Shown here piece by piece: positions 26,508 through 34,657 of a stretch of DNA of 64,000 nt. A program made the translations under genes and the position numbers. Every line of letters starts with the position of its first letter. The stretch's first letter is position 1. Source of the stretch: DATKHR01 sp036557365 (GTDB taxonomy: Bacteria > Acidobacteriota > Vicinamibacteria > Vicinamibacterales > CAVVIG01); assembly GCA_036557365.1 (NCBI GenBank), contig DATBHR010000077.1, positions 1-64,000 on the forward strand, in the 5' to 3' direction. Below the pieces are notes generated by a model. That model was not told where the DNA came from, made no database searches, and saw only the letters and a list, made by a program, of their open reading frames with translations.

Positions 26508-29500
26508 GTGTTCCATCCCGTTGTCACCCGCTGGTTCGAAGAATCCATTGGCACGCCGACCACCGCGCAGATTCGCGGATGGCGCGCCATCGGTGCGCAG
26601 CGCCACACGCTCATCGCCGCGCCGACTGGATCGGGCAAGACCCTTGCGGCGTTCCTGACGGCGCTCGACGAACTCTTCCGCGCCGGACTCGACGCGCCTC
26701 TTCCCGACGAAGTTCGCGTCGTCTACGTGTCGCCGCTCAAGGCGCTCAGCGCCGACATTCACAAGAACCTCGCGCAGCCGCGGCGGGGCATCCGCCGCGT
26801 CGCTGAGGCGCTCGGTATCGACGCGCCGCGCATCACTGCGGCGGTGCGGACCGGCGACACGACCGCGAGCGAGCGCGCGGCCATGCTGCGGCGGCCGCCG
26901 CACATCCTCGTCACGACTCCGGAGTCGCTGTACCTGATGCTGACGGCCGACCGCAGCCGGAACATTCTCCGAACGGTGCGTACGGTCATCGTGGACGAAA
27001 TTCACGCCGTCATCGGCACGCGGCGCGGCGCACATCTCGCACTGTCGATCGAAAGGCTGCAGCAGCTCGTCGAGACGCCGCTCTTGCGCGTCGGTCTCTC
27101 GGCCACCCAGCGTCCCATCGAAGACGTCGCACGGTTTCTGCTCGGAACGGCGGCCAGGCCAGACACGTGCGAGGTGATCGACGAAGGCCACCGGCGGCAG
27201 ATGGATCTCGGTCTCGAGGTGCCGCGCGCGCCGCTCGATGCGGTCATGTCGCACGAGGTCTGGACGGAGTACTACGACCGCCTGGCCGATCTCATTCGCG
27301 AGCATCGGACGACGCTGGTGTTCGTCAATACGCGGCGGATGGCGGAACGGCTCGCACGTCAGCTGGCCGACCGGGTCGGCGAGCAGGACGTCACGGCGCA
27401 TCACGGCAGCCTGTCGAAGGAGCGTCGGCTCGACGCCGAGACGCGGCTGAAGAGCGGGACGCTGAAGGCACTCGTCGCGACGGCGTCGCTCGAGCTCGGC
27501 ATCGACATCGGCGCCGTCGATCTCGTCTGTCAGATCGGCTCGCCGCATCGGATTGCGACGTTCCTCCAGCGCGTCGGCCGATCGGGTCACACGATTGCCG
27601 GCCTGCCGAAGGGCCGGCTCTTCCCCGAAACAACCGACGATCTCGTCGAGTGCTCCGCGCTTCTCCGTGCGGTCCGCCACGGAGATCTCGATCGCATCGT
27701 TCATCACGACGCGCCGGTCGACGTGCTGGCGCAGCAATTGGTCGCCGAGACGGCGTGTTGCTCGTACACCGAGGACGACGCGTTCGATCTGGTCCGCCGC
27801 GCGTGGCCCTATCGGGACCTGCCGCGATCGCAATTCGACGCCGTGGTGACGATGGTCGCGGATGGATTCGATACGCGACGTGGACGACGCGGAGCGCTGG
27901 TCCATCGCGACGAGATCAATCACACGCTGCGCGGGCGCCGGCACGCGCGTCGGCTGGCGTTGACGTCGGGCGGCGCGATTCCCGAAGTCGCGGACTACAG
28001 GGTCGTCCTCGATCCCGGCGACACGTTCGTCGGCACGTTGAACGAGGATTTCGCGATCGAAAGCGCCGCCGGCGACATCTTTCAGCTCGGCAACGCGTCG
28101 TGGCAGATCCTCCAGGTCCTGCCGGGCGTCGTGCGTGTGTCGGACGCGAAGGGCGCACCGCCGACGATCCCGTTCTGGCTTGGCGAGGCGCCGGGTCGCA
28201 GCGACGAACTGTCGCACGCGGTCAGCGATCTGTGCGAAGACTTCTCGGCCCGGCTCGACGCACCCGCTCACGACGAGGCGCCGGCGTCGGCGGACGCGAA
28301 CGGCGCGGCGGCCTGGCTCGCCGAAGAAGCCGGCGTTCCGGCCGGTGCCGCGGAGCAGGTGTCCACGTATCTCGCAGAGTCGCGCCGCGTGCTCGGCGTC
28401 ATCCCGACGCGGGACACGCTCGTGCTCGAACGGTTCTTCGACGAGTCGGGCGGCATGCAGCTCGTGCTTCACGCGCGGTTTGGCAGCCGCATCAACAAGG
28501 CGTGGGGACTCGCGCTCCGCAAGCGCTTCTGCCGGCAGTTCAACTTCGAGCTGCAGGCGTCCGCTACCGAAGATGCGCTGCTGCTGTCGCTCGGTCCGCA
28601 GCACTCGTTCCCACTGAAGGATGTCTTCCGGTACCTGCATCCGGCGACGGCCCGCGACGTCCTCGTCCAGGCATTCCTCGACGCACCCGTGTTTCAGACG
28701 CGCTGGCGGTGGAACGCGACGATCTCGCTGGCCGTACCGAGAAACCGGAACGGCCGCAAAGTGGCCCCGCAGCTGCAGCGCATGCAGGCCGACGATCTGA
28801 TGGCGGCGTGCTTTCCGGACGCCGCGGCGTGTCTCGAGAACATTCCCGGCGATCGGCAGATTCCCGATCATCCTCTGGTCGCGCAGACAGTCCACGACTG
28901 CCTGCACGAGGCAATGGACTTCGACGGCCTCTCGAAGGTGCTCGACGGAATACACGCCGGCACGATCCGCTGCGTCGCCGTCGATACGCCGGAGCCGTCG
29001 CCGCTCTCGCGCGCCGTTCTCAACGCAAAGCCGTACGCGTTCCTCGACGATGCGCCGCTCGAAGAACGGCGAACGCAGGCCGTGCTCAATCGGCGCGCGG
29101 GTGACCGCGGCGAATCCGGCATCCTCGACGCGTCGGCGATTGCGCGCGTCCGCGGCGAGGCGCGTCCTTCACCAAGGGACGCAGACGAATTGCACGATGC
29201 GATCACCACCGCCGGCTTCCTCACGTCCGCGGAGACGGCGTCAATGGAGGATGCATGGTTTGCCGAATTGACGGCGGCTCGCCGAGTCGCCCGAGCCACG
29301 GTCGGCGAGATCGGTGACCGTCCGGCTCACGTCTGGATCGCAGCGGAACGCCTGCCGGAGCTGCGCGCGGTCCATCCAGGCCTCGCGTTGAATCCATCGA
29401 TCGATGCGCCGCCCAGCCGAGCCGCACGCGTCTGGAACCGGGACGACGCCATCGCCGAGCTGCTGCGCGGACGGATGGCCATCGTCGGCCCGACGACCGC

Positions 29501-30806
29501 GGACGATCTCGCGGCGGATCTTGGCGTCAGCGTCGCCGACGTCGACGCGGCGCTCCTCCGGCTCGAAAGCGAAGGTGTGATCCTTCGCGGTTCGTTCGAG
29601 CGTCGCCCGACGGTCGAATGGTGCGATCGTCGGCTCCTCGCGCGCATTCACAGCTACACGCTGAAGCGTCTGCGTGCGGAGATCGAGCCGCTCAGCCCGG
29701 CCGACTTCATGCGATTCCTGTTCGTCTGGCAGAACGCGCATCCGGCACATCGGTTGTGCGGTGTTGACGGCTTGCGCGAAGTTGCGCGGCAACTGACCGG
29801 TTTCGCGGCGCCGGCAGCCGCATGGGAGCGCGCGCTTCTTCCGACGCGCCTCGATCCGTACGATCCCGCCGCGCTCGACACGCTGTGCCTGACCGGCGAG
29901 CTCGCGTGGGGCCGCAGCGTCGAAGCGTCCTCTGAAACGTCAGACCTTTCGAGCCTCGTATCGACGACGCCGATCATGTTCTTCCCGCACGAGGACGCTG
30001 GGCTTTGGGTTGGTGGGACAGAGGCGGCCGGGCAGGACCCGGCGTTCTTCGCGAACGATCCTGCGTGCGCCTCGGTCGTCGATGTCCTCGAGCGTCGGGG
30101 CGCGTTGTTCGGGTACGAGATCGCGTCAACGTGTGGACTCGAAGAGACAGCGGTTCGCCGCGCCCTGGGAATCCTGGTCGCCGGCGGACGCGCGACCTGT
30201 GACGGCTTCGGCGGCGTGCGCGGGCTGCTGAGGACGGGATCCAACGGGAAGGGGCGCGCGTCGATCGCCGGCCGGTGGTCGATCTTCCGGTCGTCCACGA
30301 ATGCGCTCACCGACGACCAGCAGGTCGAAGCGAAGGCGCGCGTCCTGCTGCGACGCTACGGTGTGGTGTTCCGTCGGCTGCTGACAAAGGAAATCGGTCA
30401 GCCGACCTGGCGGGAGTTGCTGCGCGTCTATTGGCGGCTCGAATCACGCGGCGAAATTCGCGGAGGGCGATTCGTCGGAGGTATGTCAGGGGAACAGTTC
30501 GCCCTTCCCGAGGCGATAACTGCCATGCGCGAAGTGCGCCGGACAAAGCCGGATGGCCGGCTCATCGTCGTTAACGCGGCCGATCCCTTGAATCTCGCCG
30601 GAATCGTGACATCCGGAGACAAGATCAGGACGCACACGTCCAGCCGCATCCTGTATCAGGACGGGGTGCCGCTGGCAGCTATGGAGGGAGATTACGTGCG
30701 ACCGCTGACGGATATCCCGGCAGCGGTCGCGCCGCAGGTCGCGACGGTGCTCGCCGGGCGCGCGGTCCCGGCGATTCAGAGCGGCTACGTCGGTCGAAGC
30801 GATTGA
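26508..30806 (+). CDS. lhr: Lhr-type ATP-dependent helicase (large helicase-related)
   Basis: A 1432-residue superfamily 2 helicase, the typical size of the long Lhr proteins implicated in DNA repair. Domains in order: Q-motif-like start (FHPVVTRWFEESIGTPTTAQ), Walker A APTGSGKT near 38-45, motif Ib with TTPESLYLM, Walker B VDEIHAVIG (DEIH) near 162-170, and the second RecA domain with SLELGIDIGAVDLVCQIG and QRVGRSGH near 335-365. A DEAD-associated winged-helix region follows (about 590-790), then a long C-terminal extension (about 900-1432) that includes a winged-helix-like region (ELLRGRMAIVGPTTADDLA). It starts at GTG 26508. No MPE or exonuclease partner gene is adjacent. Confidence 0.93.
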   Translation: MFHPVVTRWFEESIGTPTTAQIRGWRAIGAQRHTLIAAPTGSGKTLAAFLTALDELFRAGLDAPLPDEVRVVYVSPLKALSADIHKNLAQPRRGIRRVAEALGIDAPRITAAVRTGDTTASERAAMLRRPPHILVTTPESLYLMLTADRSRNILRTVRTVIVDEIHAVIGTRRGAHLALSIERLQQLVETPLLRVGLSATQRPIEDVARFLLGTAARPDTCEVIDEGHRRQMDLGLEVPRAPLDAVMSHEVWTEYYDRLADLIREHRTTLVFVNTRRMAERLARQLADRVGEQDVTAHHGSLSKERRLDAETRLKSGTLKALVATASLELGIDIGAVDLVCQIGSPHRIATFLQRVGRSGHTIAGLPKGRLFPETTDDLVECSALLRAVRHGDLDRIVHHDAPVDVLAQQLVAETACCSYTEDDAFDLVRRAWPYRDLPRSQFDAVVTMVADGFDTRRGRRGALVHRDEINHTLRGRRHARRLALTSGGAIPEVADYRVVLDPGDTFVGTLNEDFAIESAAGDIFQLGNASWQILQVLPGVVRVSDAKGAPPTIPFWLGEAPGRSDELSHAVSDLCEDFSARLDAPAHDEAPASADANGAAAWLAEEAGVPAGAAEQVSTYLAESRRVLGVIPTRDTLVLERFFDESGGMQLVLHARFGSRINKAWGLALRKRFCRQFNFELQASATEDALLLSLGPQHSFPLKDVFRYLHPATARDVLVQAFLDAPVFQTRWRWNATISLAVPRNRNGRKVAPQLQRMQADDLMAACFPDAAACLENIPGDRQIPDHPLVAQTVHDCLHEAMDFDGLSKVLDGIHAGTIRCVAVDTPEPSPLSRAVLNAKPYAFLDDAPLEERRTQAVLNRRAGDRGESGILDASAIARVRGEARPSPRDADELHDAITTAGFLTSAETASMEDAWFAELTAARRVARATVGEIGDRPAHVWIAAERLPELRAVHPGLALNPSIDAPPSRAARVWNRDDAIAELLRGRMAIVGPTTADDLAADLGVSVADVDAALLRLESEGVILRGSFERRPTVEWCDRRLLARIHSYTLKRLRAEIEPLSPADFMRFLFVWQNAHPAHRLCGVDGLREVARQLTGFAAPAAAWERALLPTRLDPYDPAALDTLCLTGELAWGRSVEASSETSDLSSLVSTTPIMFFPHEDAGLWVGGTEAAGQDPAFFANDPACASVVDVLERRGALFGYEIASTCGLEETAVRRALGILVAGGRATCDGFGGVRGLLRTGSNGKGRASIAGRWSIFRSSTNALTDDQQVEAKARVLLRRYGVVFRRLLTKEIGQPTWRELLRVYWRLESRGEIRGGRFVGGMSGEQFALPEAITAMREVRRTKPDGRLIVVNAADPLNLAGIVTSGDKIRTHTSSRILYQDGVPLAAMEGDYVRPLTDIPAAVAPQVATVLAGRAVPAIQSGYVGRSD

Positions 30807-30817
30807 TTTAGAAGGAA

Positions 30818-30958
30818 TTATTCAGGCGAAATCGACGTCCGACCGCAGTCGTCACACTTGAGATACAGCACGGGAAGAGCCTCCGACCGCCCGATAATCT
30901 TCGCGCTCGGAACCCCGCACCGTGGACACACAATACCTGAGCTTGCCCGTTTAGCCAT
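30818..30958 (-). CDS. 46-residue zinc-ribbon protein
   Basis: A very short gene read on the minus strand from ATG 30958 to TAA 30818. A strong ribosome site (AGGAGAAGGCAG) precedes the ATG. The product contains two zinc-knuckle pairs, CPRC at residues 11-14 and CDDC at 35-38, separated by 20 residues, which is the geometry of a rubredoxin-like zinc ribbon. The rest is basic at the N-terminus (MAKRASSG). The partner is unknown; nucleic-acid binding is plausible. It converges on lhr, with 11 nt between stops. Confidence 0.8.
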   Translation of the reverse strand: MAKRASSGIVCPRCGVPSAKIIGRSEALPVLYLKCDDCGRTSISPE

Positions 30959-31031
30959 CTGCCTTCTCCTTACATCCTCTTAGACTGCAGGATTTGGGAG
31001 AAAGATACAAGAACCTCGACCAAAAAAGCCG

Positions 31032-31949
31032 TTACTCGCGCGCGCCCGTCGGCCGGATGGTCACCTGAACCGCCTTCCGGTACTTCACGGGAACGCCGTT
31101 GACGGTCGCGGGCCGATAGCGCCACGTCTTCGCAGCGCCCAGCGCCAGCTGGTCGTACACGCTGGACACCGAAATACGCATCATCGCCGTTTCGACCGCG
31201 CCGGTCTCGTCAACCACGATTTCGATCATGCCCTGGCGTGGAATCAGGACCTGGCCGGGGAACGGCGGGAGATCCTGCCGAATCACGACTGGCGCCGTGA
31301 CTTCGGCGTCCGCGCTCGTGAACACCCGCATCGTCTTCGGCGCCGGAGGCTCGGCCACCGGGGTCTGCGGAGGCGCAGCGGCGGGCAGCGGCGGCGGTGG
31401 CGGCGGCGTCGCGGCGGTCGTCGCGAGATCCTTGAAGCCGACGGCCAGCGTCTTGATGTCGGACAGCGGCGGCTGGCTCGACGACGCGATCGCGTCGGGA
31501 TCGTTCATCGTGTCGAGGACCTGCGAAAATCCGTTGGCCGCAATGGCGTAGTCCTTCCGGTCGAACGCCGCTTTGGCCTGCATGTATTTCTGCTGAATGA
31601 TGTTCGGCAACACGCGGCGGCGGACGTCGCTGAACGCGTTGCGCACGCGCGGCGACAGATCGTTGGCCGGCCGGTACGACGGCTCGGCGGCGACGACCAG
31701 CTCGATCGCACGCTCGGCTTCGGCGGTTCTCCCCAGCGCGAGCAGGCAGAGCGCGCGGTACTGCTCGATCGTGTTCGCCTCCTCCACGGGCCGCCCCGAT
31801 TCGGGCAGCTTGCTGAGAACGGCCAGGGCGTCCTCATACGCCGCTGATGCGTAGAGGTCCCGGGCTGCCGCGATGGAATCCTGCGCGACAACCGTGCTGC
31901 CGGACGCCAACAGGACGACCGCTGCCAGGCCGAGCACCGTGCGTGACAT
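31032..31949 (-). CDS. Exported TPR-like protein with C-terminal TonB domain
   Basis: A 305-residue exported protein with signal peptide ending near TVVAQ (residues 18-22). Helical TPR-like repeats occupy about 25-165 (AARDLYASAAYEDALAVLSK and RKDYAIAANGFSQVLDTM). A proline-rich spacer (residues about 180-205) leads to a TonB_C-like domain from about 230 to the end: GMIEIVVDETGAVETAMM and LGAAKTWRYRPATVNGVPV. Unlike classic TonB it lacks an N-terminal cytoplasmic anchor and no ExbB/ExbD genes are near. It may act as a periplasmic adaptor. It starts 12 nt after the pseudokinase gene, so the two are likely one operon. Confidence 0.8.
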   Translation of the reverse strand: MSRTVLGLAAVVLLASGSTVVAQDSIAAARDLYASAAYEDALAVLSKLPESGRPVEEANTIEQYRALCLLALGRTAEAERAIELVVAAEPSYRPANDLSPRVRNAFSDVRRRVLPNIIQQKYMQAKAAFDRKDYAIAANGFSQVLDTMNDPDAIASSSQPPLSDIKTLAVGFKDLATTAATPPPPPPLPAAAPPQTPVAEPPAPKTMRVFTSADAEVTAPVVIRQDLPPFPGQVLIPRQGMIEIVVDETGAVETAMMRISVSSVYDQLALGAAKTWRYRPATVNGVPVKYRKAVQVTIRPTGARE

Positions 31950-31961
31950 GACGCTTCCCTC

Positions 31962-34313
31962 CTACTTCTTTCTCAAATCGACGCTCACGCGCGCAGGCGC
32001 CTTGAGCGACACCGTCGTGGCGTACTTCTGCTCACCGAGCTCCGGATGCCGGAACGTAATCTCGTGCGGCCCAATCGCGAGCGCCAGATTGCCGATCGGC
32101 GTCTCGCCGATCCGCTCGCCGTCGATCCAGACGTCGGCCCAGGGCAGCGCGTTGATCGAGATGTTGCCCTTCGGCCAATCGAGCTTCACCGCAGCGGTCT
32201 TTCCGCCCGCGACCTGTACGCTCTTCACCTGCCGGTAGCCAAGCGTTTCGTTCACGATCTCGAGATCGTGCTTGCCCGCCGTCATCATCAGACGGTCGCT
32301 CTGGCTCGTGCCGACCAGACGCTTGCCCTCGAAGATCTGCAGCTCGACCGGCGCGCTGATCGCGATCCAGCCGGATGCCGGCGCGGCCTCGACGTTCGTC
32401 AGCGGCACGACCAGCGACGCCGTCATGCCGGCTTCGACCGACACCGTCTGTTTCACGTTGGCGTTTTCGCTCTCGAGGACGACCGAGTGCTCGCCGGCGG
32501 CCAGCGATTCGACCAGGACGGGTGACTTGCCGCGGGGGATGCCGTCAACGGTGACCTGCGCACCTGCGGGATCGGTCCGCACCTGAAGCTGCCCGAACGC
32601 CGTCAGGCCTTTGGGCAGCTCGATGTACTGCGACAGTTCCTTGCCCGCCGTGATCGTGATCGGGATGGTCCTCGCCTCTCCGCCGCCGTGCAGCTCGAGG
32701 TTGTGCGGTCCGGCCTTCAGCGTCAGCGTCAAAGGCGTCACGCCGCCGGCCTGGCCATCGACAACGACCTGTGCACCGGGCGGATTGCTGTTGATGCTGA
32801 GCGTGCCCTGCGCCGCCGCGGCATCGCCCGACGTGAACATCTTGCGTCCGGCGTACACTCCGCCCGCGGAGATCACGAGTAGCGCGACGACTGCGGCCGC
32901 GATTTTTCCCATTGGGCGGCCCGCGATGGTCATCGAGTGTTCGGACGGTTCGTCCTCGGGCTCCGCTTCGTCGTGCGATTCGAACGACGCGGTCTGGAAC
33001 GACGAAAAGTCGACCTTCGGAGGCGCGTCGTCTTTCGGCTTGAAGAAATTCGACTCGGCCGCCGGCTCCTCTTTCTTGTGGAAGCTCGACGCGGGCGCCG
33101 GCTCCGACTTCTTCACCGGAGTCGGTGTATCCGCTTTACGGCTGCTCGGCTCGTTCACGAACGGCGCCGCCGTCGTCGGCGCAGGACGCGTCGCCGCGGA
33201 CTTCTTTTCTTCTTTTACCGGTCGCGACTCGGCGGGCTTGACGTATGAGCTCTCCGTCGGCTTGACGTACGACGTTTCCGCCGGTTTGTACGACGGCTCT
33301 ACCGGCTTGACGTACGACATCTCCGGCTGCGGGACGTAGGTCGTGTCAGCGACAGGCGTCGTCGTGATGCTGGGCGCGGGCGCGTCGAATTTCTGGACGG
33401 GCGGCGGCATCACGGGCGCGGGTGCCGGCGATGCCAGCGATGATGCTGAGGTGCTCTCTTCTTCCTCTTCGTCGTCTCCCGCCAGGACGCGCTCGAGCTC
33501 TTCGCGTGCGTCCGACGCGGTCGAGAACGAATGATGCGGCTCGAGCTGCAGTGCGCGGCCGATCCAGGTGCGCAATCCCTGAGGAAGCGGCTCGAGCTCG
33601 CCCTTCGACGAGATGGCCCACGCCGACGCGAGCACGTCTCCGACGCGCGACGGGTATTCGTCCTCGTGGAGAAGCCGGCCGAGGATGAGCGAGAGCGCAA
33701 CGAGACCAATCTGCGTGACGTCCGCCCGATGATCGAAGTGCGGCAGGCCGTGCGACGGCGGCAGCGCAATCCTGAGCTCGCGCCAGTACCGCTCCTGCGA
33801 GTAGTGCAGCTGCTCGAGCGCGGCCCCGAGCACGTATTCCACGATCACGACGCGGGCGTTGGGCGTGACGATGATGCGCTCGGGGCCGATGGCGCCGTGG
33901 GCAACGTCGCGCGCGTTCTCGTGCAGCATCGCAACGGCGGCGACCAGCTGACGAATCAGATGGATCGACGCGCTGATGTCGAGCGTCATCGGCCGCCGCT
34001 CGCTCGCGGCGAGCAGGTTCGCCAGACGGACGCCTTTGATCGAGTCCGAAACCAGAGCGAGCGTCGACGCCGGATCGTTCAATCGATCGACGCTGCGGAC
34101 GCGCCCGTAATAGACGTGGCGGAAATTAGCGAGGCGGCTCGCCCGCTCGCGCAATGCAAACTCGAACGACGGGATGGCCGTCAGCTCGCCGCGAAGACAG
34201 AGCTGCTCGATCGTGTCGGCGCCGCTGACGTCACTAATCCGTCGACGTTCCCCAAGGCCGTCGTGGAAAACGACCGACTTGGGCGGCGTACCGGGCGCAA
34301 GCGCTGGGTCCAT
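31962..34313 (-). CDS. Membrane pseudokinase with four PEGA domains
   Basis: A 783-residue protein resembling bacterial Ser/Thr kinases, but the catalytic signature is lost. Where HRDxxxxN is expected it reads VAHGAIGPERIIVT (near 137-150); where DFG is expected it reads VIVEYVLG (near 156-163). A Gly-rich loop is not seen. Residues about 270-450 are a Pro/Ser/Lys linker with tandem SYVKPxES units. A single membrane segment follows (IAAAVVALLVISAGGVYAG), then four PEGA-like repeats: SINSNPPGAQVVVDGQ, QVRTDPAGAQVTVDGIP, AISAPVELQIFEGK and SINALPWADVWIDGER. Likely a cytoplasmic ligand-binding pseudokinase signalling through an envelope PEGA stalk; that function is inferred. It is followed closely by the TPR/TonB_C gene. 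Confidence 0.82.
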   Translation of the reverse strand: MDPALAPGTPPKSVVFHDGLGERRRISDVSGADTIEQLCLRGELTAIPSFEFALRERASRLANFRHVYYGRVRSVDRLNDPASTLALVSDSIKGVRLANLLAASERRPMTLDISASIHLIRQLVAAVAMLHENARDVAHGAIGPERIIVTPNARVVIVEYVLGAALEQLHYSQERYWRELRIALPPSHGLPHFDHRADVTQIGLVALSLILGRLLHEDEYPSRVGDVLASAWAISSKGELEPLPQGLRTWIGRALQLEPHHSFSTASDAREELERVLAGDDEEEEESTSASSLASPAPAPVMPPPVQKFDAPAPSITTTPVADTTYVPQPEMSYVKPVEPSYKPAETSYVKPTESSYVKPAESRPVKEEKKSAATRPAPTTAAPFVNEPSSRKADTPTPVKKSEPAPASSFHKKEEPAAESNFFKPKDDAPPKVDFSSFQTASFESHDEAEPEDEPSEHSMTIAGRPMGKIAAAVVALLVISAGGVYAGRKMFTSGDAAAAQGTLSINSNPPGAQVVVDGQAGGVTPLTLTLKAGPHNLELHGGGEARTIPITITAGKELSQYIELPKGLTAFGQLQVRTDPAGAQVTVDGIPRGKSPVLVESLAAGEHSVVLESENANVKQTVSVEAGMTASLVVPLTNVEAAPASGWIAISAPVELQIFEGKRLVGTSQSDRLMMTAGKHDLEIVNETLGYRQVKSVQVAGGKTAAVKLDWPKGNISINALPWADVWIDGERIGETPIGNLALAIGPHEITFRHPELGEQKYATTVSLKAPARVSVDLRKK

Positions 34314-34657
34314 GGGAAGCCTCTCGGGGCCCCAGCAAATGCGCGAACTGTGCCGTTCTGCGATGGAGAGGATGTCCGCAACAACTCATTTAAGAGCAAC
34401 GAGTTCTGGCGACGCTTACAGGACGGGCGCGGGCGTGGCGAAAACTGTCACCCGTCAGATCTGTAAGTACAACAACGGTCGTGTGGTGAAGAGAGATCCT
34501 AAAGACGAGAAAACGTCGGTCACGAAATTTCTCAACGAGCGTCTTCGCGCGACAACGAGCGACGTTGAACGATGCGGAGCGATGACGAACGATGACCCGC
34601 GCCGCGAGCGACGCGCCGATGCCCGGTCGCGTCGCAGCCGAGAGTCGCGCCGCGGGC
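34314..34657. other. Intergenic region upstream of the pseudokinase gene
   Basis: About 344 nt holding the leader of the minus-strand pseudokinase gene and the region after the DPP-IV gene stop. No gene or clear promoter hexamers were recognised, and no strong hairpin was seen next to the DPP-IV stop. Confidence 0.35.
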
